Source: CAYGOC01 sp964351495 (GTDB taxonomy: Bacteria > Chlamydiota > Chlamydiia > Chlamydiales > SM23-39). Taken from it: 64,000 nucleotides of DNA. Both the position numbers and the translations under genes were made by a program. Shown here in pieces: positions 56,685 through 64,000 of the stretch (its first letter is position 1; each line of letters opens with the position of its first letter). The notes beneath the pieces are model-generated. The model searched no databases. It saw nothing but the letters and a program-made list of their open reading frames with translations, and was not told the DNA's origin. The DNA is taken from positions 44,168 through 108,167 of the forward strand of contig CAYGOC010000003.1 of assembly GCA_964351495.1 (NCBI GenBank), written 5' to 3'.

Positions 56685-56710
56685 TTCAGATCTTTTGATT
56701 GGGAAAAATT
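56685..56710 (+). repeat. Copy 2 of a dispersed 26-base repeat
   Basis: TTCAGATCTTTTGATTGGGA followed by AAAATT; 24 of 26 bases match the minus strand at 52279-52304. This copy lies directly beside the foldback element and not in front of a gene in its direction. Confidence 0.6.
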
Positions 56711-56723
56711 CAGATTTCTAACT

Positions 56724-56886
56724 GAAACTACTTGAATAGTTGGTTTCTGCCAACCTCGGACAGCCGCTGAATTTGGGACTTGCCTGCATCGCTAAACTTT
56801 TTAAGTTTAGCTGCCTTGGCGACGACTAGTCCCGGCCCAAGTTCAGGGCACTTTCTCGGCGTATTTCCAACTCTTTAAGTAGTTTC
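56724..56886. repeat. 163-base foldback (MITE-like) element
   Basis: Terminal inverted repeats of 20 bases match in 18 positions (56724-56743 against 56867-56886). Nested inside are CTGAATTTGGG (56767-56777) against CCCAAGTTCAG (56836-56846), allowing one G-T pair, and a central perfect hairpin GCTAAACTT / AAGTTTAGC (56791-56811). It is richer in G+C than its flanks, has no coding capacity, and ends 11 bases from the hydrolase stop. It may be a miniature transposable element or a structured RNA/terminator. Confidence 0.65.
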
Positions 56887-56897
56887 GGTATAGCTCG

Positions 56898-57836
56898 CTA
56901 CTCCAATTGGACGTCTGCGCTATCACATATCCAATCGAGCATTGGTGCATATACATCTTCGCGCCCCGTTAAGGCATGCCCGAGATCATCATAGGGAGCA
57001 TATTGAAGGTTCGTCTTTCCAGCTTGATCAAACGCCTCTTGAATGAGGTCGGCACTCTTGATAGGCACCATAATGTCCTCTTCACCATGAATCATGTAAA
57101 TGGGCACCTTAACTTTTAAAAGGTCGGACAGCAAGTCATAACGAAGATATGCAGCGAACCATTTCCAAGTTTTGGAGCCACACATTTCTAAGCTTTCAGG
57201 CTCACCGAGCATTTTGTCGTAACGCTGCTCGATTTCCTTCGGAAATATAACGCTTCTTAACTTGTAACTAAGCCTCTTAAAAGCACCCATTTGCTTTATG
57301 AGCTGTTGAGACTGAAACTTCATTTCCTCTCTGAAGGAAAGCCCTCCTCCAGACCCGACTAAGACAATCCCCCGAATGACCTTCGGAAACTCGAGGCTTA
57401 AACGAGGAGCTATTTTACCCCCTTCGGATGCACCGAGCAGAACAACGCAACCATTGCATCCCGGAATTTTTCGATCTTTAAGCTGCTTTAGCAGCAAAAC
57501 ATAGTCTTGAAGCCTTTCCGAGAAACAATCGTGTGCCCGAAATTCATCTTGATCAATCTTTTCTGATGTGATCCCTCTTTTTTCAAGAGAGATCAGACCA
57601 ATTTTTCGAGGATTAAAACGGGCGGCTAACTTGTCATGACTGACGGTTACACTGGTTTCTCCAGAGCCGCTAATCAATACTACGACAGGCACTTCTGTTT
57701 TGCTATCTGGTCGATCAAAATACCCATCAACCACGGTTCCGTCCGCTCGGGTAAGGTGAATGTTCTGCCGATCGGCAAAGAGACTATAATTTCCGCTCAG
57801 AACACAAAAGGCGAATAAATAAACGAAAGCTTTTAT
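56898..57836 (-). CDS. Exported alpha/beta-hydrolase (dienelactone hydrolase/BAAT-like), start codon apparently ATA
   Basis: An open frame of 312 residues if read from ATA at 57836. That start gives a perfect signal peptide, KAFVYLFAFCVLSGNYSLFA, and the stop of the upstream gene overlaps as it would in an ATGA coupling. The first ordinary start (GTG, 57734) would delete the signal and leave 278 residues. The core has a nucleophile elbow GASEGG, Asp in IHGEEDIMVP and His in LGHALTG. G+C is visibly higher than in the surrounding genes, suggesting transfer. Substrate unknown. Confidence 0.7.
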   Translation of the reverse strand: MKAFVYLFAFCVLSGNYSLFADRQNIHLTRADGTVVDGYFDRPDSKTEVPVVVLISGSGETSVTVSHDKLAARFNPRKIGLISLEKRGITSEKIDQDEFRAHDCFSERLQDYVLLLKQLKDRKIPGCNGCVVLLGASEGGKIAPRLSLEFPKVIRGIVLVGSGGGLSFREEMKFQSQQLIKQMGAFKRLSYKLRSVIFPKEIEQRYDKMLGEPESLEMCGSKTWKWFAAYLRYDLLSDLLKVKVPIYMIHGEEDIMVPIKSADLIQEAFDQAGKTNLQYAPYDDLGHALTGREDVYAPMLDWICDSADVQLE

Positions 57837-58600
57837 GCCAATCTTTCCTTTTTTGGAAAACTAAGCGCAGCTCGGATTTTAGCGATTCTAGAGTCTTCTG
57901 AAGGATGACAAATGCGGGTCATAAGGTTGTCCGCATATATACCACTTGCTCTACGCTTTTTAATAAGCTTAAGAACCTTGATTCCTTCTTGTAGTTCTTC
58001 ACGGGAGCTATGTTTAATCGCAAAGTCATCAGCGGCTCTTTCTGCCCACTGAGAACACACTATGTGAGTCACCCAATTTGTGAGAATTATGGAGCCCAAA
58101 GAAGGAAGCAAAGACCATCCGAGGACAAAAGTTGAAAGAGCTGCCATCCCCAGAGAAACAACCGTTTTAGCAAGACCCAACGTAAGCTGGTCTTCATTCA
58201 AAATATGAGAGAGTTCATGAGTAACAATCCATGGTAACGATGGCACCACTTCGGGATCGGACTTAATTCCAATGTAATATTTCCCATCTTTAACATCGGT
58301 GCCTGTAACGAATACGGGAAAATCATCTCTTTCTGTTGTTACGACCTTGAAGCGGCAACGAAGGAGCGACTCAATGGTTTTAGGATCTTCGGAATCGGGC
58401 AACCCTTCCAGCATCTCCCGAATTCTTTCAAAATGTTCAGTACCTTGAACATTTTGAGCATTTAAGACCCTCTGAAGGATTCCATTAATCCTATCAGCTT
58501 GATCACTCTCAGGCATTTCGTCAAAATTTTTGTATGAAGCTGGGCTTGAATGAGCAAAAACCTTCAAAAGGCTGCAAAAAGGCAAAGCAAAACTCAACAA
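57833..58600 (-). CDS. Exported M48-like zinc metalloprotease
   Basis: 255 residues from TTG at 58600; no ATG is available and GAGAGG lies about 12 bases upstream. The N-terminus (LSFALPFCSLLKVFAHS) acts as a signal peptide. HELSH at 128-132 gives the zinc His pair and catalytic Glu; Glu in WAERAADDFA near residue 187 is the third ligand, as in M48/M56 peptidases. Two hydrophobic helices lie between. Coupled to the hydrolase downstream; both share higher G+C. It sits between tRNA-Tyr and the foldback element. Confidence 0.75.
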   Translation of the reverse strand: MLSFALPFCSLLKVFAHSSPASYKNFDEMPESDQADRINGILQRVLNAQNVQGTEHFERIREMLEGLPDSEDPKTIESLLRCRFKVVTTERDDFPVFVTGTDVKDGKYYIGIKSDPEVVPSLPWIVTHELSHILNEDQLTLGLAKTVVSLGMAALSTFVLGWSLLPSLGSIILTNWVTHIVCSQWAERAADDFAIKHSSREELQEGIKVLKLIKKRRASGIYADNLMTRICHPSEDSRIAKIRAALSFPKKERLA

Positions 58601-58710
58601 ATTCCACGAATAAAACCTCTCTTAAAAGAGAAAAATATACCCAATCAAGGAGTTTTTATCTAGCTCGATCGATTTTTCAGAGTATTTTCAGAGAAATTTT
58701 CATAGAAAAC

Positions 58711-58792
58711 TGGGGGCGGTTGGACTCGAACCAACGGAGACCGAAGTCGAGGGATTTACAGTCCCTTGCAATTGCCACTATGCGACACCCCC
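58711..58792 (-). tRNA. tRNA-Tyr (anticodon GTA)
   Basis: 82 bases with a long variable arm, as expected for Tyr. Acceptor stem GGGGGTG pairs with CGCCCCC (one G-T pair), discriminator A at 58711, anticodon GTA in ACTGTAAAT, and a TTCGAGTCC T loop. CCA is not encoded. It follows tRNA-Thr in transcription by 10 bases. Confidence 0.96.
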
Positions 58793-58802
58793 AAAAAGGG
58801 TA

Positions 58803-58875
58803 TGCTGGCGAAAGGAATCGAACCCTCAACCCCCTGATTACAAGTCAGGTGCTCTACCGATTGAGCTACACCAGC
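58803..58875 (-). tRNA. tRNA-Thr (anticodon TGT)
   Basis: 73 bases. Acceptor GCTGGTG pairs with CGCCAGC, D arm GTAGCTCAATCGGTAGAGC, anticodon TGT in CTTGTAA, and T loop GGTTCGATTCC. Discriminator A at 58803, no encoded CCA. First of a Thr-Tyr pair on the minus strand. Confidence 0.96.
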
Positions 58876-58916
58876 GAAAAAGATACAGAGCTTATAACAA
58901 AAAAACTGTTTTGCTC

Positions 58917-59159
58917 TCAACTGCTTTCATCAGTAGTTTTGTTTTCCTCAGGAGGTTTTTCTTGTTTTTCAGGAGGTTTTTCCTCTTTAGAAACACGGGT
59001 ATTATCTTGAAATATTGTAGTTAGATTGAACTTTCCGGAAAGTTTTTGCGTAAGATCTTCTGCAAGAAATTTCTTACCAATCAATTTCCCTTCACAACAT
59101 TTTTTAAATTTTTTTCCACTCCCACAAATGCAAGGATCGTTTCTACCCGGTTTTTTCAT
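58917..59159 (-). CDS. Small SEC-C motif protein
   Basis: 80 residues from the ATG at 59159; the much longer open frame to 59345 runs through the divergent gene. The N-terminus MKKPGRNDPCICGSGKKFKK plus CC is a complete SEC-C zinc motif (CxCx8CC), the zinc finger found at the end of SecA. The rest is charged, ending in a Pro/Glu/Lys repeat (KPPEKQEKPPEE). It may bind SecB or the ribosome; role unknown. Confidence 0.85.
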   Translation of the reverse strand: MKKPGRNDPCICGSGKKFKKCCEGKLIGKKFLAEDLTQKLSGKFNLTTIFQDNTRVSKEEKPPEKQEKPPEENKTTDESS

Positions 59160-59232
59160 ACAAATACTACTTTTTATCTGGGCAAGATTACCATATACGG
59201 ATAAGCGCTGTCCATGATAAAAAAGAAGGTCT

Positions 59233-59997
59233 ATGAAATCGTGGATTCCTATAGCAACCCCTCCCTGGTCTCTTTTGGGAAGGCAAATAGAAAGTAAAAT
59301 CAGAAAAGCCCTATACGAATATGAAATGATCCAGGAAAAGGACACACTTTGTGTTGCTTTAAGTGGTGGAAAAGATAGCCTTACCCTGCTTTATTTTTTA
59401 CATGCTATCAGGGGAAAAGGCCTCCCCTACTTTGATTTGATAGCAGTCCACGTTAAAGGAGAGTTTTCCTGTGGAGCAGGTTTAGGGACCTCTTTTTTAC
59501 AAAAAATTTGTGACAGATTGCAAATCCCCTTTTATGTGGAAGAATCTTCTTTTAAACAAAAAAAACTCGAATGTTACAGCTGCTCTAGAGAAAGAAGAAA
59601 ACTTTTATTTGAAAGAGCAAAAAAAGAAGGAGCTTTTAAAGTTGCCTTTGGACACCATCTTGATGATAGCAACCAAACTCTTCTTTTGAACCTCCTTCAT
59701 AAAGCAGAAATGGAACCTATCCAACCTAAAGTTTTTATGCAAGCATATGGAGTGACTATTTTGCGTCCTTTAATCTATATAGAAGAGGAAAAAATTATCC
59801 GTTTTTCTGAACATTATGGATTTAAGCGGATCACTTGTCAGTGTCCTTATGGGCAAGATTCTCATCGCAAAAAAACGGGGATTTTAATAAAACAACTAGA
59901 AGAAGTTTTCCCAAATGCCGCAAGAAATCTCTTTTTAGCGGGAAAAAAATTAAACCAAAAAAAAGCGCTAACCCCCTCTTGTAAAAAACCTGTATGA
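59233..59997 (+). CDS. ttcA: TtcA-type tRNA 2-thiocytidine synthetase
   Basis: 254 residues. PP-loop ATPase motif SGGKDS at 44-49, first CxxC pair CYSC at 114-117, and TCQC at 201-204, where TtcA usually has CxxC. Three of these cysteines would bind the Fe-S cluster used to thiolate C32 of some tRNAs. GHHLDDSNQT supplies further active-site residues. Shorter than E. coli TtcA. First gene of a three-gene operon; its stop overlaps the next start (ATGA). Confidence 0.85.
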   Translation: MKSWIPIATPPWSLLGRQIESKIRKALYEYEMIQEKDTLCVALSGGKDSLTLLYFLHAIRGKGLPYFDLIAVHVKGEFSCGAGLGTSFLQKICDRLQIPFYVEESSFKQKKLECYSCSRERRKLLFERAKKEGAFKVAFGHHLDDSNQTLLLNLLHKAEMEPIQPKVFMQAYGVTILRPLIYIEEEKIIRFSEHYGFKRITCQCPYGQDSHRKKTGILIKQLEEVFPNAARNLFLAGKKLNQKKALTPSCKKPV

Positions 59998-61427
59998 GTT
60001 TAGAAATTTTTATCTTTTGTTTTTACTTTTTACTGCTTCTTTGTGTAGGACTCTTTGCCTCGAAAAAACAAAAAACCGACACTGAGTTTATACTGGGAGA
60101 TCGTTCCTTAAATTTTTGGCTAACCGCTCTTTCTGCTCATGCAAGCGATATGAGTAGCTGGCTTTTTTTAGCCTACCCTGCACTTATTTTTACAGGAGGC
60201 CTTTTTAAAGCTTGGGCGGGCGTGGGCCTTACTTTTTTCATGTTTTTAAATTGGCAGTTTATAGCTCCCAGAATCAGAAGAGCTACAGAAAAAACAGAAA
60301 GTTTAACTTTGAGCACCTATTTTGAAAAAAGGCTCGCGGACTCAACCGGAAGAATTCGGGTAGCTACTTCTTTAAGCTGCTTTCTTTTTTATACGATTTA
60401 TATTTCATCAGGTCTTATAGGTCTTGGTTATCTAGTAGAGAGCCTTTTTAACCTCCCTTATGTCTTAGGGATCTTTATAGGTCTTCTTATTGTTACCATT
60501 TACGTGTTTTCAGGAGGGTATAAAACTGTTGCCTGGATCGATCTTTTTCAAGGGTTTTTTCTTTTAGGGGTAATCCTTTTCATTCCTTTGTATCTTCTCT
60601 ATTTAATAGGAGACATCTCCTTAGTTAGCCATGCTGTAGAAAAAAAGCATTTACAAAACTCATTTTTTCCTGATTTTTCTGCTTCTACCTTACTGCAAAT
60701 CGTATCTCTTTCTGCTGGATGGGGGCTGGGATATTTTGGACAACCCCATATCATCACCAAATTTATGGGAATCCGAAAAGCCTCAGATATTTTTAAATCA
60801 AAAATCTTAGGTATCAGCTGGCAAATCTTAGCCATAGGGGGAGCTACTTTAATTGGATGGATTGGAATTTACTATTTTTCTAATCTTCCTAACCCGGAAA
60901 TGGTCATTTTAGATCTAGTGAAAGAATTTTTAACTCCTTTTTTCTCCGGGCTTGTACTTTGTGCTATTTTAGCTGCCACCACGAATGTCATTGCAGCCCA
61001 GATTTTAGTGGTAGCTTCTTCTTTATCAGAAGATTTATATAAAAAGCTCTTTCGTCCTAAAGCAACGAGTAAAGAGCTTCTCTTCTTATCCAAAATGAGT
61101 GTTTTATTGGTTTCTGTTTTTGCTTTTTGCATTGCTTATTTCAAAGTAAGTACCATTTACCATTTGGTTTTATATGCTTGGTCAGGACTCGGAGCCTCTT
61201 TTGGACCTCTTCTTCTTTTTTCCCTTTTTTCTAGAAAAATCAATAAGCAAGGCGGTTTTTGGGGCGTGATAGTAGGAACTGTAGTGGGAGCCGGTTGGCC
61301 CTACTTTTCAGAAGAGATTCCTGCTATGTTTCCCGCTTTTTTATTAAGTACTTTTACAATATTTGCTGTTTCTTATATTACAAGAAGCAGTAACACCCAT
61401 CTCAATTCAGGAGGAAAATCTTTATGA
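59994..61427 (+). CDS. Sodium:solute symporter, PutP-like
   Basis: 477 residues with 12-13 membrane helices. The SSS-family features include LSAHASDMSSWLFLAYPAL early, GGLFKAWAGVG, SGGYKTVAWIDLFQG in the middle and GWGLGYFGQPHI, all typical of the Na+/proline (PutP) branch. Substrate is likely proline or another amino acid, imported from the host. ATGA overlap with both neighbours. Confidence 0.92.
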   Translation: MSLEIFIFCFYFLLLLCVGLFASKKQKTDTEFILGDRSLNFWLTALSAHASDMSSWLFLAYPALIFTGGLFKAWAGVGLTFFMFLNWQFIAPRIRRATEKTESLTLSTYFEKRLADSTGRIRVATSLSCFLFYTIYISSGLIGLGYLVESLFNLPYVLGIFIGLLIVTIYVFSGGYKTVAWIDLFQGFFLLGVILFIPLYLLYLIGDISLVSHAVEKKHLQNSFFPDFSASTLLQIVSLSAGWGLGYFGQPHIITKFMGIRKASDIFKSKILGISWQILAIGGATLIGWIGIYYFSNLPNPEMVILDLVKEFLTPFFSGLVLCAILAATTNVIAAQILVVASSLSEDLYKKLFRPKATSKELLFLSKMSVLLVSVFAFCIAYFKVSTIYHLVLYAWSGLGASFGPLLLFSLFSRKINKQGGFWGVIVGTVVGAGWPYFSEEIPAMFPAFLLSTFTIFAVSYITRSSNTHLNSGGKSL

Positions 61428-62251
61428 AGCCGCAAAAACCTCGTATCTTAATCATAAATGACGATGGGATCAATGCCCCTGGAATTCGTCACCTTTATAA
61501 TGCTGTAAAAGAGCATGCTGAATGTACAGTAGTAGCTCCTATTGCAGAAAAATCGGGCGCAGCCCTTTCTATGACCCTTACCAAGCCATTAAAGATCTCT
61601 CCTGTAATCTGGGAAGGAGCAGAAAACATCTGGCACGTAAATGGAACTCCTGCAGATTGCGTCAAGCTTGCTTTAAACTCTTTGTTGAAAATGCCTCCTA
61701 ACTTAATTATTTCCGGAATAAATCGCGGCTCTAATGCAGGTAGAAACGTCTTATACAGCGGAACTATTGGCGCCGTAATTGAGGGTCTCTATAGAAATAG
61801 CATTCCCGGTATTGCTTTTTCTTGCAGTGACTTTGAAGCTCCCGGATATGCTTCTTTTGAAAAATATGTTTTTCCCATTGTGGAGCATTTCTTAAAGCAT
61901 TCTTTACCGGAAGGCTCTTTTGTCAATGTCAATTTCCCCTCTCTTGCTAAAGAAAGGATTGCGGGCGTAAAAATGGCAAGACAAGGAAAAGGATTTTGGA
62001 CTGATAGACCTGACAGAAGAATTCATCCTATAGGAGGAGATCCCTATTTTTGGCTGGGAGGTACTTGGAAAGCTTGCGAAGAGGAAGAAGAAAGCGATGT
62101 AAGGCTTTTAGAACAAGGCTACATCACCTGTGTTCCTATCCACGTAAACGAACTTACCGATTTTGCTCTTTTAGATCATCATAGACCTTTATTTGAAGAT
62201 CTATTTGATTCTCTTTCTAAAGAGGATTTGGATTTTAACGAAATTTCATGA
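61424..62251 (+). CDS. surE: 5'/3'-nucleotidase SurE
   Basis: 275 residues. NDDGINAPG at residues 12-20 holds the metal Asp pair; further conserved parts are VNGTPADCVKLAL, ISGINRGSNAGRNVLYSGTIGA and the VNVNFP segment. Survival-type nucleoside monophosphatase acting in the cytoplasm. The start overlaps the symporter stop, closing the ttcA-symporter-surE operon. Confidence 0.96.
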   Translation: MKPQKPRILIINDDGINAPGIRHLYNAVKEHAECTVVAPIAEKSGAALSMTLTKPLKISPVIWEGAENIWHVNGTPADCVKLALNSLLKMPPNLIISGINRGSNAGRNVLYSGTIGAVIEGLYRNSIPGIAFSCSDFEAPGYASFEKYVFPIVEHFLKHSLPEGSFVNVNFPSLAKERIAGVKMARQGKGFWTDRPDRRIHPIGGDPYFWLGGTWKACEEEEESDVRLLEQGYITCVPIHVNELTDFALLDHHRPLFEDLFDSLSKEDLDFNEIS

Positions 62252-62290
62252 CTACTTTTCCACTAAAGCGTTTGTTTCGCGGAAAAGTAG
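62252..62290. repeat. Inverted repeat between surE and the thioredoxin-like gene
   Basis: CTACTTTTCC (62252-62261) and GGAAAAGTAG (62281-62290), with an inner GCG...CGC pairing. No T run on either strand, so it is not a standard terminator, but its place between convergent genes fits a role in stopping transcription or protecting mRNA ends. Confidence 0.6.
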
Positions 62291-62324
62291 CCATAAGTTC
62301 TCTGGGAAATCTAAAGAGGGTGTT

Positions 62325-63050
62325 TTATTTGAAGTTTTGAAAATACTCCACAATTTCCCCTGAAGACCTTTTGCTGTCCACTTCTTTTCCCTCTTCCAAA
62401 ATAATAAGAGCGGGTACTGTTTTAATTTTATACAAATCCCGTACTTCAGGAACAGCCTGTAAACTCACCTTAAGAAAAGTTCCACTAGAGGCAAAGTCTT
62501 TAGAAGACTGCTCAAAAATAGGGGCAACAAATTTACAAGGAGGGCAGGTAGGTAAATAACATTCTAAATAAACAGGGCCTTTAGCTTTAGCTATCTCCTT
62601 TTTTAGCTCTTCCATAGTTGTAACTTCTCGGACCGTATTCCCTTCAATTTTACTTGTGACCTGTTGTTTTTCCACAATAGCCACAAGATCCAATACACCC
62701 TGTACATTTACAGCTAATTCTTCTTTAGGGGCTTTTTTAAAGCAGAGAAGTTCGCAGTAAACACTTAATGTCCCTAAGGGAGAACCACAGTCTTGGGTGA
62801 TGGTTTCTGATATTAAAACACTTCCCTCCGCTTCAGAAATTCCTTGAAGCTCTAAGGTTTGTCCCTTTTCATCTTTGTAGGAGACTCTCTTAATTAGAAA
62901 ATGACTGTATCCTTTTTCTTTACAAATTTCTAGGGCCTTTCCATAAGTCTGGGAAAGCGGAAAAGAAAGCTGTGCAAACTGATCCATGCCCACCTTTGCC
63001 TGTAAGGCACAAGCCCAAATTAAGATAAAACTTACAACAAATTTCTTCAT
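62325..63050 (-). CDS. Exported thioredoxin-fold protein
   Basis: 241 residues from MKKFVVSFILIWACALQA (signal peptide); an in-frame start at 63083 is less likely because it hides the signal. A ~100-residue N-terminal domain of unknown type precedes a thioredoxin domain with the redox motif CPPC (LPTCPPCKFVAP) and VPALIILEEG (cis-Pro region). Probably a periplasmic thiol-disulfide oxidoreductase; the N-terminal domain is not the usual DsbC or TlpA extension. Confidence 0.8.
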   Translation of the reverse strand: MKKFVVSFILIWACALQAKVGMDQFAQLSFPLSQTYGKALEICKEKGYSHFLIKRVSYKDEKGQTLELQGISEAEGSVLISETITQDCGSPLGTLSVYCELLCFKKAPKEELAVNVQGVLDLVAIVEKQQVTSKIEGNTVREVTTMEELKKEIAKAKGPVYLECYLPTCPPCKFVAPIFEQSSKDFASSGTFLKVSLQAVPEVRDLYKIKTVPALIILEEGKEVDSKRSSGEIVEYFQNFK

Positions 63051-63212
63051 TAAAATCCTCCGTAAAATCATATAGATGAGCATTATAGAGATATCTTTCT
63101 ATTTTTTTTGTATTTTTTCTCTTTCTCCCCAACATAAAAATTCTTTTCAAAAACTTTTTATATATAGATTATGGAAAGAGTGATTATAACCGAAAAGCAA
63201 AAGGGGTTTATT

Positions 63213-63416
63213 ATGAAAAAAAATTGGGAAACAGCAGCGATGTTTCTTTTAATCTTATCAGGAATATTTTGGGGATCTATTGGTCTTTTTGAATTTGATA
63301 TACTGGGATACTTCGCAGAACCCTGCTGGTTTACCCGTCTTGTCTACTTTCTTTTTGGAGCCTCTGCCGTATATATTTTCATTGAATGGCGCCTTTTAAA
63401 AAAGATGAAAAAATAG
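63213..63416 (+). CDS. Small DUF378-like membrane protein
   Basis: 67 residues from MKKNWETAAMFL with AAGGGG six bases upstream; the open frame begins at 63171. Two helices with the family phrases GSIGLFEFDILGYF and RLVYFLFGASAVYIF, typical of DUF378. Function unknown. Confidence 0.8.
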   Translation: MKKNWETAAMFLLILSGIFWGSIGLFEFDILGYFAEPCWFTRLVYFLFGASAVYIFIEWRLLKKMKK

Positions 63417-63421
63417 GTTTT

Positions 63422-63817
63422 TTAAGCCTCTTGTTGTAACTCTAATTCAACAAGAGGCTCCTTTGGCAAGTATAAGATAGCTTCTTTTTGGATTCTTTCT
63501 AAGATCTCTTTACCACCTGGTATCTCATAAATTCTAAGAAGTTCTCTATAGAGTTCTTCTCCTGTTTTTGGGTTATAGGGAGAGTTTTCAGAAGGGTGCT
63601 CTACCAAAAACAGAGAAACCTCCGCTGTAAGTTTTGCCATCTTTATAAAGTTTTTCTTTAGGTTTGGGATTTTTTCTATAAGCTCTTCTTTACAGGAGAC
63701 CTCTTTTAAATCTTCTACCAAAGATTTTTGTATAGATTCTCCCTTTTTTTGAAGACTCTCTTTATTTGGGAGGGTACAAGAAGAAAAAACAACTACAAGA
63801 AACCACCAGTAAAACAA
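63422..63817 (-). CDS. Hypothetical lipoprotein
   Basis: 131 residues from TTG at 63817 with AGGA six bases upstream; there is no in-frame ATG. The N-terminus WWFLVVVFSSC carries a lipobox-like FSSC at about residues 11-14. The mature protein is small, helical and charged. Not recognised. Convergent with the DUF378-like gene, separated by five bases. Confidence 0.55.
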   Translation of the reverse strand: MFYWWFLVVVFSSCTLPNKESLQKKGESIQKSLVEDLKEVSCKEELIEKIPNLKKNFIKMAKLTAEVSLFLVEHPSENSPYNPKTGEELYRELLRIYEIPGGKEILERIQKEAILYLPKEPLVELELQQEA

Positions 63818-63946
63818 ACTCTTTCCTATTTTTCTTCCATATTACTTTCCTTTTTTTTTGAAGGGAAATCGTTTCTTCTTTTTTAACACCTCTCGAAAAG
63901 CCCTTGTAAAATATGAATCAAGAAGTTAACCTATGTTTCTTTGATC

Positions 63947-64000
63947 GGGCGTATAGCTCAGTTGGTAGAGCTCCTGTCTTACACACAGGCGGTCATAGGT
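63947..64000 (+). tRNA. tRNA-Val (anticodon TAC), cut by the window edge
   Basis: The first 54 bases of a tRNA: GGGCGTA acceptor strand, AGCTCAGTTGGTAGAGC D arm, and an anticodon arm with TAC in CTTACAC, followed by the variable loop. The T arm and 3' acceptor strand are outside the window. Confidence 0.93.

Noticed and set aside
56724..56886. Integron attC site
   Set aside because: The ends lack the RYYYAAC and GTTRRRY core sites, so the foldback is not an attC although its size fits.
58711..58875. Prophage or island attachment site at the tRNA-Tyr 3' end
   Set aside because: No second copy of the tRNA end is found in the window and no integrase gene is nearby.

Overview
The window reads as a chromosome segment of a low-G+C member of the Chlamydiota outside the classical Chlamydiaceae (a chlamydia-like symbiont of protists or arthropods; the family cannot be fixed from this sequence). 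The evidence is the gene set: a class Ic ribonucleotide reductase small subunit with Phe instead of the radical Tyr, the pdhA-pdhB-pdhC order, sucCD, htrA, a PreP-type M16 protease, a small conserved gene overlapping priA, an OppA lipoprotein, and many hypothetical proteins with N-terminal export signals. Genes are tightly packed, many with ATGA or TAATG overlaps, and G+C is low by eye.

Layout. 0-6.3 kb: 3' part of nrdA, interrupted by an intein whose endonuclease and C-terminal splicing region open the window, then nrdB, a coiled-coil gene and an M16C protease. 6.3-8.2 kb: a wHTH-Fic gene with an unusual operator-like repeat array. 8.2-26.5 kb: housekeeping genes (htrA, sucC-sucD-M50 protease, ftsY, priA, corA, pdhABC, an exonuclease, an epimerase) with interspersed hypothetical exported proteins. 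26.6-28.8 kb: an orphan FliO-like gene and a PAP2-like protein with an altered active site. 28.8-35.3 kb: a two-partner secretion locus (tpsA then tpsB). tpsA contains a 100-N scaffold gap whose two edges carry the same 55 bases; merging them restores one open frame. 35.4-47.7 kb: large hypothetical proteins, an MFS transporter, OppA, and a small membrane/redox cluster.

47.8-58.6 kb is an accessory region: HAD-like (DUF2608-like), alpha/beta-hydrolase, APH-kinase, helical-repeat and metalloprotease genes, a dead IS5-type transposase fragment, a 163-bp foldback element, a dispersed 26-bp repeat, and a higher-G+C two-gene segment next to tRNA-Tyr. One of those two genes has ATA where an ATG start would be expected. 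58.7-64 kb returns to core genes: tRNA-Thr/tRNA-Tyr, a SEC-C protein, a ttcA-symporter-surE operon, an exported thioredoxin-like protein, a small DUF378-like protein, a lipoprotein, and the 5' part of tRNA-Val at the right edge.

The items most worth a second look are the nrdA intein with Gly at the +1 extein position, the wHTH-Fic operator array, the artificially split TPS exoprotein, and the decayed/mobile elements of the 51-58 kb region. I did not find a clear multi-gene defence system or a CRISPR array.
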